Assembly (NCBI RefSeq): GCF_009856625.1
Contig: NZ_CP047241.1
Span: 3,720,001-3,784,000, forward strand
Direction of reading: 5' to 3'
Length of the DNA stretch: 64,000 nucleotides
Origin: Aquitalea denitrificans
GTDB taxonomy: Bacteria; Pseudomonadota; Gammaproteobacteria; Burkholderiales; Chromobacteriaceae
Part shown: positions 8,899 through 17,503 of the stretch, piece after piece
Numbering within the stretch: the stretch's first letter is position 1
Layout: each line of letters begins with the position of its first letter
Notes under the pieces: generated by a model
Databases searched by the model: none
Told to the model about the DNA's origin: nothing
Seen by the model: only the letters and a program-made list of their open reading frames with translations
Program-made: the position numbers and the translations under genes

Positions 8899-9720
8899 TC
8901 AAGTACGATGCAACAACAACTCCAGCACAACCTTGCTACCTATATAGGCAAGCAACAAGGCACCAAAACCCGCCAGGGTCCAGCGTATTGCCACCTTGCC
9001 ACGCCAGCCCTTGAAATGGCGTCCCAACAGCAAGGCTGCAAACAGCAGCCATGAAATCACTGAGAATACAGTCTTGTGACTAATGGCTACGGCCTTGCCA
9101 AATACCTCCTCGGAAAACACGACACCAGTGAACAAGGATACCGTCAGCAGCATGAAGCCAAAGCCAATCACTTGAAACATCATCTTTTCCAGTGACAACA
9201 AAGGTGGCAGCTGACGCACTAGCGCCAGCCAGCGCTTATCGTGCAAGGCCTTCTCCAGAAATAACATGAGGACAGCCAGCAACGCAGCGATGGCAAACAG
9301 ACTGTAAGCCACAATCGAGACTAAAACATGCAGGGCAAAAGCAGGGTTGCCCAGATCGTGCATGATGTGCTCACCCGGAAAAGCCAGTGCAAAGGCCAGC
9401 GTCAGCATGGCCAGTGGCATCATGAACAGCTGCAGGCCTTCTACGCGATAGAAGAAGCTGCATGTCCAGTAGATCACCAGCATCATCCACACCACTACGG
9501 ATAAGGCACGCCCGACGCCGAGGGAAATCATCGTCCCTTCACTCAGCGGCGACATGACCGCGTAGGCATGCAGCAGCAGCAGCACACCCAGCATTGTGTG
9601 CTCAAAGCGTGGATTGCGCGGCAAACTGGCAACACCTTTCCAGTTGCCGATGAAATGCCATGAAAGGCCGCCATAAGCGAGGATCAGGAGTATTGTCAGA
9701 ACGAAGAGAAAGGCAGTCAT
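8899..9720 (-). CDS. inner-membrane protein of the CcsA/YpjD cytochrome-assembly family
   Basis: About 273 residues with eight hydrophobic segments, resembling CcsA/CcmF/HemX-type proteins. Conserved histidines occur in membrane segments (ALHVLVSIVAYSLFAIAALL and ISHKTVFSVISWLLFAALLL), consistent with haem handling. This family member is typically found divergent from ffh in proteobacteria (E. coli YpjD), as here. No other cytochrome c maturation gene is nearby, so a direct role in cytochrome c assembly is not established. The ATG at 9720 is preferred over an in-frame TTG at 9750; neither has a strong ribosome site. Confidence 0.82.
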   Translation of the reverse strand: MTAFLFVLTILLILAYGGLSWHFIGNWKGVASLPRNPRFEHTMLGVLLLLHAYAVMSPLSEGTMISLGVGRALSVVVWMMLVIYWTCSFFYRVEGLQLFMMPLAMLTLAFALAFPGEHIMHDLGNPAFALHVLVSIVAYSLFAIAALLAVLMLFLEKALHDKRWLALVRQLPPLLSLEKMMFQVIGFGFMLLTVSLFTGVVFSEEVFGKAVAISHKTVFSVISWLLFAALLLGRHFKGWRGKVAIRWTLAGFGALLLAYIGSKVVLELLLHRT

Positions 9721-9828
9721 GGTGTTAGCGCCATCATTTGCGGGCGTCAACCCGGCAGCTCGTGGTAAAATCGATAGTTTGAAAGTCTACACCAACCTGT
9801 CCCTTGTTGGCAGACAGAAGGACTCAGC

Positions 9829-11184
9829 ATGTTAGACAACCTGACCAACCGCCTGTCCGGCGTCATCAAGAACCTGCGCGGCAATGCCCGCCTGACAGAA
9901 ACCAATATCCAGGATGCCCTGCGCGAAGTGCGGATGGCACTGCTGGAAGCCGATGTGGCTCTGCCCGTCGTGAAATCATTCATTGCCCAGATCAAGGTGC
10001 GTGCTCTGGGCCAGGAGGTCATGGGTAGCCTGACTCCGGGTCAGGCGCTGGTCGGCGTGGTCAATGAAGAACTTGTCAAATTGATGGGTGAAAAAAACGA
10101 CGCCCTCAATCTGGCCGCAGTACCACCAGCCATTGTTCTAATGGCTGGCCTGCAAGGTGCAGGTAAAACCACCACGGTTGGCAAACTGGCCAAACTGCTG
10201 AAAGAAACTCAGAAGAAAAAAGTGCTGGTTGTTTCTGCCGACGTTTACCGCCCAGCTGCCATCGAGCAGCTGAAATTGCTGGCTGAACAGGTAGGTGTTG
10301 AGTGGTTCCCTTCCGATGGCACACAAAAGCCGGTGGATATAGCTCGTGCCGCTGTTGATCATGCAAAGCGCCATTTTTTCGATGTACTGATGGTGGACAC
10401 TGCGGGTCGCCTGGCCATTGATGAAGCAATGATGGCGGAAATCAAGGCGGTACACGCTGCCATCAATCCGGTCGAAACGCTGTTTGTGGTGGATGCCATG
10501 CAAGGCCAGGATGCAGTCAATACTGCGCAGGCCTTCAATGAAGCCCTGCCGCTGACCGGTGTCATCCTGACCAAGATGGATGGTGACTCGCGCGGTGGTG
10601 CTGCACTGTCGGTGCGCCACATCACCGGCAAGCCGATCAAATTCATTGGTGTCGGTGAAAAAGTCAGCGGTCTTGAGCCCTTCCACCCAGACCGTATTGC
10701 CAGCCGCATTCTAGGCATGGGTGATGTGCTGTCCCTGATCGAAGAAGTCCAGAAGGGCATCGATCAGGATGAAGCCGCGGCCATGGCCAAGAAGCTGAAA
10801 TCCGGTAAGGGCTTTGACCTAGAGGATTTCAAGGCACAGATGCAGCAGATGAAGAAAATGGGCGGCATGTCCAACCTGCTGGAAAAAATGCCGGGCCAGC
10901 TTGGCCAAATGGCCAAGGGTATTCAGGGTGCCGAAGCCGAAAAATCCATGCGCCGCATCGAAGGCATCATCAACTCGATGACGATGGAAGAACGCCGCAA
11001 ACCGGAACTGCTCAAGGCCAGTCGCAAGCGCCGCATTGCTGCCGGCTCCGGCGTAACGGTGCAAGAGGTCAACCGCCTGCTGAATCAGTTTGAGCAAACC
11101 CAGAAAATGATGAAGCAGTTCTCCGCCAAGGGCGGGTTGATGAAGATGATGCGTGGCATGAAAGGCATGATGCCGGGAATGTAA
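9829..11184 (+). CDS. ffh: signal recognition particle protein Ffh
   Basis: GTPase that binds 4.5S RNA and signal sequences and delivers ribosomes to FtsY. The 451-residue protein has an N-domain four-helix bundle. The G domain carries a P-loop GLQGAGKTT near residue 107, DTAGRL, and TKMDGDSRGG. The C-terminal M domain is rich in methionine (KMMKQFSAKGGLMKMMRGMKGMMPGM). Length and all GTPase motifs are canonical. It is divergent from the ypjD-like gene and followed by its own terminator. Confidence 0.97.
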   Translation: MLDNLTNRLSGVIKNLRGNARLTETNIQDALREVRMALLEADVALPVVKSFIAQIKVRALGQEVMGSLTPGQALVGVVNEELVKLMGEKNDALNLAAVPPAIVLMAGLQGAGKTTTVGKLAKLLKETQKKKVLVVSADVYRPAAIEQLKLLAEQVGVEWFPSDGTQKPVDIARAAVDHAKRHFFDVLMVDTAGRLAIDEAMMAEIKAVHAAINPVETLFVVDAMQGQDAVNTAQAFNEALPLTGVILTKMDGDSRGGAALSVRHITGKPIKFIGVGEKVSGLEPFHPDRIASRILGMGDVLSLIEEVQKGIDQDEAAAMAKKLKSGKGFDLEDFKAQMQQMKKMGGMSNLLEKMPGQLGQMAKGIQGAEAEKSMRRIEGIINSMTMEERRKPELLKASRKRRIAAGSGVTVQEVNRLLNQFEQTQKMMKQFSAKGGLMKMMRGMKGMMPGM

Positions 11185-11186
11185 GC

Positions 11187-11212
11187 AAAACGGGTGCGAG
11201 TCACCCGTTTTT
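11187..11212 (+). terminator. terminator after ffh
   Basis: CGGGTG / CACCCG stem flanked by AAAA and TTTTT, starting three bases after the ffh stop. Confidence 0.88.
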
Positions 11213-11231
11213 CTTGATATGAAGGAAATGC

Positions 11232-12134
11232 ATGCACTTTGATGTAGTCGTTTTAACCAAGCAAACACTACTGGATCTAGATCCTACCGATTGGTACAGC
11301 AAGCAGGTTCACCGGGAAGACGGGCTGGTCGTTGCGGCCCTGCAAAAGCAGGGACTACATGTAACGCGCAAAGCCTGGGATGACCCGGATTTCGACTGGC
11401 AACAAACCCGCAGCATATTGTTTCGCACGACTTGGGATTATTTTGATCGCTATGCCGAATTCAGTCTCTGGCTGAAAAAGGTTGCCGGCCAGATCGTATT
11501 GTTCAATAGTGCCGGGCTCATCGATTGGAACATCGACAAACATTACCTGCAGTGGATTGAAGAAAAAGGCATCAATGTAGTGAATACCCACTACATTGAA
11601 AAAGGTGACGCCCGCACACTGGCACAATGCCTGGCGGAGAACAGTTGGGCTGACGCCATCCTCAAACCGGTCATTTCTGGGTCTGCACGACATACTTATC
11701 GAACCCGGCCAGAGAATACTCAGCAACTGGAATGTATTTTTGCCGAACTGATTCAACAGGAAGCCATGCTGTTACAGCCATTCCAGCACGCCATCCTGCA
11801 CCAGGGCGAGATATCGCTGATGGTGATTGACGGTCAGTTCAGCCATGCCATCCGCAAGACACCCCAAGCAGGTGACTTCCGGGTACAGGATGATCATGGT
11901 GGCAGCGTGCACCCTCACACCGCCACCATCGAAGAACAGCAATTTGCCGAACAAGCTGTGGCTGCGGTTCCGTTTGATGTGCTGTACGCACGTGTCAACA
12001 TCATTCGCGACAATGCCGGCCAGCTGGCCATCATGGAGCTGGAAATGATTGAGCCGGAACTGTTTTTCCGCTATAAGCCCGAAGCCGCCGACAACCTGGC
12101 CAGCGGATTGATACGCCGACTGGCCCAGCTGTAA
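11232..12134 (+). CDS. ATP-grasp domain enzyme of unknown substrate
   Basis: A 300-residue soluble protein with features of RimK/glutathione-synthetase-like ATP-grasp ligases, including those resembling DcsG of cycloserine synthesis. Residues 1-90 form a probable pre-ATP-grasp domain. They are followed by an ATP-binding lysine region (ADAILKPVISGSARHTYR) and a lid with SHAIRKTPQAGDFRVQ. The C-terminal metal-binding strand is ELEMIEPELFF. Such enzymes join a carboxylate to an amine or thiol through an acyl-phosphate. The flanking ffh and purB give no clue to the substrate. It has its own ribosome site (GAAGGAA) after the ffh terminator. Confidence 0.75.
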   Translation: MHFDVVVLTKQTLLDLDPTDWYSKQVHREDGLVVAALQKQGLHVTRKAWDDPDFDWQQTRSILFRTTWDYFDRYAEFSLWLKKVAGQIVLFNSAGLIDWNIDKHYLQWIEEKGINVVNTHYIEKGDARTLAQCLAENSWADAILKPVISGSARHTYRTRPENTQQLECIFAELIQQEAMLLQPFQHAILHQGEISLMVIDGQFSHAIRKTPQAGDFRVQDDHGGSVHPHTATIEEQQFAEQAVAAVPFDVLYARVNIIRDNAGQLAIMELEMIEPELFFRYKPEAADNLASGLIRRLAQL

Positions 12135-12201
12135 ACAACGATTTGTTATGTACTGAAACCTGCCAGCCAGGCTGGCAAAACACGTTTGGAAATACCTCGT
12201 C

Positions 12202-13572
12202 ATGAATCTGAACCCGCTGATCGCTCTGAGTCCTCTGGATGGCCGCTATGCTGCCCAGGTTGAAGGCTTGCGCAACCTGTTCTCCGAATATGGCCTGATG
12301 AAGTTCCGTATCAAGGTTGAACTGGAATGGCTGAAGATGCTGGCCGCCGAGCCGGGCATTGAGGAAGTGAAGCCATTTTCCGAAGCGACCATCCGCGAAG
12401 TCGATGATGTCATCGCTAACTTCACCGTACAGCATGGCGAAGAAGTCAAGGCAATCGAGGCTCGCACCAACCACGATGTCAAAGCTATTGAATACTGGCT
12501 GAAAGAGCGCTTGTCCGGCAATGCCGAAGTCATGGCAGCCAGTGAGTTCATTCACTTTGCCTGCACATCCGAAGACATCAACAATCTGTCTCATGCCCTG
12601 ATGCTGAAAACGGCACGCAACACCGTGGTATTGCCGGCACTGGACGAGGTCATCCACAAGCTGCAGCAACTGGCACATGAATTGGCCGACCTGCCGATGA
12701 TGTGCCGTACCCACGGCCAACCGGCCACCCCCTCCACCATGGGCAAGGAACTGGCCAACACCGTTTACCGCCTGAAACGCCAGCGCGAACAACTGGTTTC
12801 TCAGGAGATTCTGGGCAAAATCAACGGGGCTGTCGGCAACTACAATGCACACTTGGTCGCCTACCCACAAATTGACTGGGAAAGCGTTTGTGGTCGCTTT
12901 GTCTCTGGACTGGGCCTCACCTTCAACCCCTACACCATCCAGATCGAGCCGCATGATTACATGGCGGAGCTGTATCAGGTTGTTGGCCGTATCAATACCA
13001 TCCTGATCGACCTCAACCGCGACATCTGGGGCTACATCTCGCTGGGCTACTTCAAGCAAAAAGTGAAGAAGGATGAAGTGGGCAGTTCCACCATGCCGCA
13101 CAAGGTTAATCCGATTGACTTTGAAAACTCCGAAGGCAATCTGGGCATGGCCAATGCCATCCTGCAGCACTTGGCAGAAAAACTACCGCTATCCCGCTGG
13201 CAGCGTGACCTGACCGACTCCACCGTGCTGCGCAATATGGGCGTTGGCTTCGGTTACACCATGCTGGGCTTCAAAGCCTGCCTGAAGGGCCTGAACAAGC
13301 TGGAAATCAACCCGACAGCCATTACCGAAGAATTGGGCCGTAGCTGGGAGTTGTTGGCAGAACCGATCCAGACCGTGATGCGCCGCTACGGTGTACCCAA
13401 CCCCTACGAGCAGCTGAAAGAGCTGACCCGTGGCAAGGATGGTATTACCCGCGAGACTCTTTCGGCCTTCATCAAAGGCCTGGAAATCCCAGAAGCTGAA
13501 AAGACCCGCCTGCTGGAGCTGACCCCGATTGCCTACGTAGGCAAGGCTGCCGAGCTGGCAAAACGTATCTGA
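12202..13572 (+). CDS. purB: adenylosuccinate lyase
   Basis: Acts twice in purine synthesis, releasing fumarate from SAICAR and from adenylosuccinate. The 456-residue protein carries the fumarase/aspartase superfamily signature GSSTMPHKVNPIDFEN near residue 295. The region TSEDINNLSHALML and the catalytic-histidine motif MMCRTHGQPATPSTMGKE are also present. Length and the N-terminus (LIALSPLDGRYAAQVE) match the E. coli-type PurB. It is monocistronic, with a strong terminator after it. Confidence 0.97.
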   Translation: MNLNPLIALSPLDGRYAAQVEGLRNLFSEYGLMKFRIKVELEWLKMLAAEPGIEEVKPFSEATIREVDDVIANFTVQHGEEVKAIEARTNHDVKAIEYWLKERLSGNAEVMAASEFIHFACTSEDINNLSHALMLKTARNTVVLPALDEVIHKLQQLAHELADLPMMCRTHGQPATPSTMGKELANTVYRLKRQREQLVSQEILGKINGAVGNYNAHLVAYPQIDWESVCGRFVSGLGLTFNPYTIQIEPHDYMAELYQVVGRINTILIDLNRDIWGYISLGYFKQKVKKDEVGSSTMPHKVNPIDFENSEGNLGMANAILQHLAEKLPLSRWQRDLTDSTVLRNMGVGFGYTMLGFKACLKGLNKLEINPTAITEELGRSWELLAEPIQTVMRRYGVPNPYEQLKELTRGKDGITRETLSAFIKGLEIPEAEKTRLLELTPIAYVGKAAELAKRI

Positions 13573-13594
13573 ACTATCTAGTTCAGCAGAACTA

Positions 13595-13622
13595 AACCGC
13601 CCTGAATAAGGGCGGTTTTTTT
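13595..13622 (+). terminator. terminator after purB
   Basis: AACCGCCCT / AGGGCGGTT stem with a five-base loop and seven T. A smaller palindrome, GAACTA-TC-TAGTTC, lies just before it at 13571-13584. Confidence 0.92.
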
Positions 13623-13752
13623 ATTACATCAAGATATGGCTCTGGAAAAAGAAATGGGCCAGCTTCCGAAGAAGGTGGCCCGAAAATATGACTCGAGGGA
13701 ATACGCTCCCGAACAGCAAACTGAACGTATAACAGCTGTGCTGACGCACACA

Positions 13753-13788
13753 CAAGAAAAGACCACTCAGATGAGTGGTCTTTTCTTG
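13753..13788 (-). terminator. long hairpin downstream of tRNA-fMet
   Basis: Perfect 17-base inverted repeat (53-69 with 72-88 of this hundred) around a two-base loop. It ends in TTTTCTT on the minus strand and lies seven bases past the tRNA 3' end. The arms are symmetrical, so it could act on both strands. Confidence 0.75.
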
Positions 13789-13794
13789 AAAACT

Positions 13795-13871
<77 letters not shown>

Positions 13872-13922
13872 TCAGAGAAACGTATATTATCCGATACCAA
13901 CCCAGCTGTCAACCGCCATAGC

Positions 13923-13960
13923 AAAAATAGGAGATGTCTGCTCCAACTGCTGGCATCTCC
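13923..13960 (-). terminator. probable dsbA terminator
   Basis: GGAGATG / CATCTCC inverted repeat followed on the minus strand by TATTTTTG, ten bases past the dsbA stop. The 17-base loop is long, so strength is uncertain. Confidence 0.55.
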
Positions 13961-13969
13961 GTAAGACAA

Positions 13970-14587
13970 TTACTTGATATTGCTTTCCGCCTTTGCTTTG
14001 GCAACAACATCATTGAGCACCTCGATCAGCCGCTCTGGGGTAGCCGGAGCCAGTGCATACTTACCATTCACCACGATAGTCGGTGTTCCTTCAATATTGT
14101 AGGCACGGGTAATCTGGCTGGCACGCGCAACCTGACTATTGATCCCAAAGGAATTGTAGGTCTGCATGAATTTGGCCAGATTCACACCAGGCTGTTTCTT
14201 CAACCAGTCGCTCAATACCGCGGGATCAGCCAGATTGATCTTTTGCTGCATCACCGCATCAAATACCGGTGTATTCAGCTTCGCCATGTAACCAGTCACA
14301 TTCAGCGTAGCAAACAAGCGGGCGAAACCTTCCATCGGCTTCTGCCAGACAATCTGCTCACGATGGAAAGCGACATAAGCAGGTTTTTTCTTCTCCCAAG
14401 CCGTAATCAGCGGATCAAGATGAAAGCAGTGAATGCAGGTATAAGAGAAGAATTCGATCACTTCCACTTTTTTCGGATTGGCAACTGGCTGCGGCTTGCC
14501 CATCAGCACATAATCCTTGCCCAGTTCAGATGCTGCATTTGCCAAACCACTCACCATCAGCAATGCCATCAACAGCCATTTTTTCAT
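13970..14587 (-). CDS. dsbA: periplasmic thiol:disulfide oxidase DsbA
   Basis: A 205-residue thioredoxin-fold protein that introduces disulfides into exported proteins. The signal peptide is MKKWLLMALLMVSGLANA. The active site is C-I-H-C within FFSYTCIHCFHLDP, rather than the enterobacterial C-P-H-C. The cis-proline loop is GTPTIVVNGKY. The helical insertion between them has the usual length. It follows a SPOR-domain gene on the same strand with a 25-base gap. Substrates could include type IV pilus components, but none is indicated directly. Confidence 0.93.
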   Translation of the reverse strand: MKKWLLMALLMVSGLANAASELGKDYVLMGKPQPVANPKKVEVIEFFSYTCIHCFHLDPLITAWEKKKPAYVAFHREQIVWQKPMEGFARLFATLNVTGYMAKLNTPVFDAVMQQKINLADPAVLSDWLKKQPGVNLAKFMQTYNSFGINSQVARASQITRAYNIEGTPTIVVNGKYALAPATPERLIEVLNDVVAKAKAESNIK

Positions 14588-14612
14588 TTCTTGTCCTCTA
14601 AACGTGTTTTGT

Positions 14613-15368
14613 TCACTCTGCCTTGACTACAGCAGCATTGATTCCATCCTGCTTCAACTGGGCACGAACCCGGTCAACATCCTCCTGCCTGCTCAATGGC
14701 CCCACACGAACGCGGTGCACCATCCCCTTGTCCGGGATCATGACAGACTGGATCTTGGCTTCTACACCCAGCAAAGCTAGCTTGGCTTTAAGGTTATCTG
14801 CCTCATTTTCATTCTGGAATGCACCCAGTTGCAGAAAGACTTTTTTGGCTGGTGCGGCGGCAGAAGGTTCCCGATCTTTAGCTACCGTCTTGCCATCGGC
14901 AGGCACGGCATCAACTTGGCCAGGCAAAATCTTGTAGAAATCAAAGCGCTGCTCATCCTTACTGCCATTACCTGCCGGAGCCGCTGCCGGCTTGGCCTTG
15001 GCCTTGGCAGGGGATGCTGGCACGACAGAGGGTTCTGGCGGCATGACAGGTGCAGCAGGAACCTCCACTTTTGCGGGTGCCGATGCCACCGGGGCCGGAG
15101 CCTGAACATCCGCAATCTTGGTACCCGGCTCCAGCAGTTCGGTCGATGGAGATGAAGCCTGTACCGTCTTGCGATCCAGCTTTTCAAGATTGGAAAACGG
15201 AGTTGCCGAACGATTGAGATACATCGCAAGACCAACCGCAACTGCCACGCCTACAATCAGGCCGATGACAATGCCCGCTACCATGCCACCGCCACCGCTC
15301 TTACCGGCTGCGCGCGTACGCCCGGACGAGGACGAGCGGGACGAATTTTTAACATCACGATTAGCCAT
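14613..15368 (-). CDS. SPOR-domain cell-division/envelope protein
   Basis: A 251-residue bitopic membrane protein. It has a basic, serine-rich cytoplasmic start and one transmembrane helix (MVAGIVIGLIVGVAVAVGLAM, about residues 29-49). A Pro/Ala-rich periplasmic linker follows, and then a C-terminal SPOR domain (VFLQLGAFQNENEADNLKAKL ... VHRVRVGPLSRQEDVDRV, about residues 173-250). SPOR domains bind peptidoglycan lacking stem peptides at the septum. The layout resembles FtsN or DedD, but sequence alone does not say which. Position upstream of dsbA is common in betaproteobacteria. Confidence 0.88.
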   Translation of the reverse strand: MANRDVKNSSRSSSSGRTRAAGKSGGGGMVAGIVIGLIVGVAVAVGLAMYLNRSATPFSNLEKLDRKTVQASSPSTELLEPGTKIADVQAPAPVASAPAKVEVPAAPVMPPEPSVVPASPAKAKAKPAAAPAGNGSKDEQRFDFYKILPGQVDAVPADGKTVAKDREPSAAAPAKKVFLQLGAFQNENEADNLKAKLALLGVEAKIQSVMIPDKGMVHRVRVGPLSRQEDVDRVRAQLKQDGINAAVVKAE

Positions 15369-15441
15369 GTACCACTACCATTTCCATTCAATCAATCCGA
15401 TCATTATCTATTAAATTCAGACGAAAATATATTTCACAAAA

Positions 15442-16941
15442 TCACAAAGCCAAACCGCTACGTCTTAACTGAATGGCTTGTAGCATGTGCTGCCGACCTA
15501 AACGGTGCTCACCATCCATATCTGCAATGGTACGGGCAATACGCAAGATACGATGATAACTTCTTGCTGATAGTCCAAGACGGTCCAGCGCCTCTCCCAA
15601 CAACACCAACGAAGTCTGATCAGCTGCGGCATGCTGCTCTAGCTCGGCCCCAGACAGCCTGGCATTACAACAACCCTGCCGCTGCAACTGCCTATCCCTT
15701 GCCTGCTGGACACGAAGCCGAATCTGCTGACTACCCTCCCCTGGCGACGCCGTGGCCAAATCCCCTGCCGCCAGGGCTGGGACCTGTACGTGCATATCAA
15801 TCCGGTCAAGCAGCGGACCTGATAACTTCCCCGCATAGCGGGCTATTTGCTCCGGTGTACATTGGCACCTGCCGGAAGCATGCCCCAGATAACCACAAGG
15901 ACATGGGTTCATTGCGGCAACCAGCTGAAAATCTGCAGGAAAGCAGGCTTGCCTGCTGGCTCGGGAAATATTGATTACTCGCGACTCCAAAGGTTCACGC
16001 AATACTTCCAGTACCTTGCGTTCAAACTCTGGCAATTCATCCAGAAACAGTACGCCATGATGAGCCAGACTGACTTCACCGGGGCGCGGATCAGAGCCGC
16101 CACCCACCAAGGCAACGGCAGAGGCCGTATGGTGCGGTGACCGGAATGGGCGCTGCCGCCATTGCTCCGGCCTGAAACCCTGCGTTCCCAGCGACTGTAT
16201 CGTTGCGGCAGCAAGCGCCTCGTCCTCACTCATCTCAGGAAGTATTCCGGGCAAGCGGGACGCAAGCATGGACTTACCTGTACCGGGAGGACCGATGAAA
16301 AGCAGGCTGTGTCCGCCGGCAGCAGCAACCTCTAGCGCATGGCGTGCTGCCATCTGCCCTTTGACATCTGCCAGATCCGGATAAACGGCTGAGTTATCTG
16401 CCAGGTTGACCACGGCCGTATCGCAAGGCTGCACACCATTCAGGTGGGCGCATACCTGCAGCAGGCTATCGGCAGCATAAACCTGGCCAGACCTGACCAA
16501 TGCCGCCTCTGCCGCGCTTTCGCGAGGAAGAATGAAGAACTTCCCGGCACGACTGGCTTGGCAGGACATCGCCAGTGCACCACGAATGGCACGCAGTTGC
16601 CCGCTTAATGCCAATTCTCCTGCGAATTCATAATCAGTCAGCTGGGGACATTGGATCTGACCTGCTGCAGCCAGTATGCCAATGGCAATGGGAAGGTCAA
16701 AACGGCCAGAGCCCTTAGGCAGATCAGCGGGAGCCAGATTGACGGTGATACGGCGCGCCGGAAATTCAAAACCGGAGTTGATGATGGCGGCACGTACCCG
16801 GTCACGGCTCTCTTTAACCTCGGTATCGGGTAAGCCAACGATGGTGAACTGCGGCAGTCCATTGGCCAGATGGACCTCCACCGCCACTTCTGGAGCGTGC
16901 AAGCCGGCCAGGGCACGACTTGCAACAAGAGCCAATGACAT
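15442..16941 (-). CDS. comM: ComM/YifB-family Mg-chelatase-like AAA+ ATPase
   Basis: A 499-residue AAA+ protein. ComM is a hexameric helicase that drives branch migration of incoming DNA during natural transformation. The N-terminal ~180 residues form a ChlI/Lon-like S5 domain (VEVHLANGLPQFTIVGLPD). The Walker A GPPGTGKS is near residue 216, and Walker B is VLFLDELPEF. A zinc-binding insert contains CPCGYLGHASGRCQC, and there is a C-terminal lid. It lies six bases after ubiK on the same strand. Together with pilBCD and the ComEA-like gene, it makes transformation competence plausible. Confidence 0.94.
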   Translation of the reverse strand: MSLALVASRALAGLHAPEVAVEVHLANGLPQFTIVGLPDTEVKESRDRVRAAIINSGFEFPARRITVNLAPADLPKGSGRFDLPIAIGILAAAGQIQCPQLTDYEFAGELALSGQLRAIRGALAMSCQASRAGKFFILPRESAAEAALVRSGQVYAADSLLQVCAHLNGVQPCDTAVVNLADNSAVYPDLADVKGQMAARHALEVAAAGGHSLLFIGPPGTGKSMLASRLPGILPEMSEDEALAAATIQSLGTQGFRPEQWRQRPFRSPHHTASAVALVGGGSDPRPGEVSLAHHGVLFLDELPEFERKVLEVLREPLESRVINISRASRQACFPADFQLVAAMNPCPCGYLGHASGRCQCTPEQIARYAGKLSGPLLDRIDMHVQVPALAAGDLATASPGEGSQQIRLRVQQARDRQLQRQGCCNARLSGAELEQHAAADQTSLVLLGEALDRLGLSARSYHRILRIARTIADMDGEHRLGRQHMLQAIQLRRSGLAL

Positions 16942-16947
16942 GCGTAA

Positions 16948-17235
16948 TCAGGAATGGCCAAGCTCGGCCTGTGCTTCAGACTTTGCCTGCGCCTCCTCGG
17001 GGAAAGCCTGAGACTCAAGTCGGGCCAGACGCGCTTCAAGAGCAGTCAGCTTTTCGCGGGTACGTACCAGGACTTCCTGTTGCACATCGAATTCTTCACG
17101 GGTGACCAGATCCATGCGGGAAAAGGTGGAAGCCATCATGGCCTTGATATTCTTCTCTATATCCTTGGCCGGACTGGCGGCGATGGTATCGCTGATCTTG
17201 CTGCTGATTTCTTCAAAAATTTTCTGGCTCAACAT
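16948..17235 (-). CDS. ubiK: ubiquinone biosynthesis accessory factor UbiK
   Basis: A 95-residue protein of the UbiK/YqiC (BMFP) family. E. coli UbiK binds UbiJ and lipids in the soluble ubiquinone-synthesis complex. The sequence has an amphipathic N-terminus (MLSQKIFEEISSKISD). The C-terminal coiled coil (REEFDVQQEVLVRTREKLTA onward) has leucine heptads, followed by an Ala/Glu-rich tail. The start at 17235 is preferred to an upstream in-frame ATG at 17283 because of its AAGGAG ribosome site and family length. It is followed by comM. Confidence 0.9.
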   Translation of the reverse strand: MLSQKIFEEISSKISDTIAASPAKDIEKNIKAMMASTFSRMDLVTREEFDVQQEVLVRTREKLTALEARLARLESQAFPEEAQAKSEAQAELGHS

Positions 17236-17312
17236 TTCGATGCTCCTTGGATTGGGGACAATATTCCTTATTGAGTTTAGCAAAATCCCCTTGCAGCTGC
17301 AGTTTCACCCGC

Positions 17313-17329
17313 CGCACCAATGCAGTGCA
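17313..17329 (+). promoter_or_regulatory. candidate NtrC site 1 upstream of glnK
   Basis: CGCACC-N5-AGTGCA matches the NtrC consensus TGCACC-N5-GGTGCA at 10 of 12 positions. It is centred at 17321, about 140 bases before the predicted sigma-54 start site. Confidence 0.6.
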
Positions 17330-17345
17330 AAGGAATCATCATAAA

Positions 17346-17362
17346 TGCTCTGTCATGGTGCC
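17346..17362 (+). promoter_or_regulatory. candidate NtrC site 2 upstream of glnK
   Basis: TGCTCT-N5-GGTGCC matches the NtrC consensus at 9 of 12 positions. It is centred at 17354, 33 bases (three helical turns) from site 1 and about 107 bases before the predicted start site. Confidence 0.55.
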
Positions 17363-17433
17363 GATACGTAGTTTCACCATGCAAATACGGATTTTGATGT
17401 GGAAAATTCTTATGTAACAAGCAGATAGCAAGC

Positions 17434-17449
17434 TGGCACAGTTTGTGCA
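17434..17449 (+). promoter_or_regulatory. sigma-54 promoter of glnK-amtB
   Basis: TGGCACAGTTTGTGCA carries the -24 element TGGCAC and the -12 element TGCA with the exact GG-to-GC spacing required by RpoN. It differs from TGGCACG-N4-TTGCA at two positions. The predicted start is near 17461 and the glnK ATG at 17504. Confidence 0.75.
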
Positions 17450-17503
17450 CTAGTGACTTCAGCAACGCAAACATACATCTGGATCCATTGCAAAGGAGTG
17501 AAC

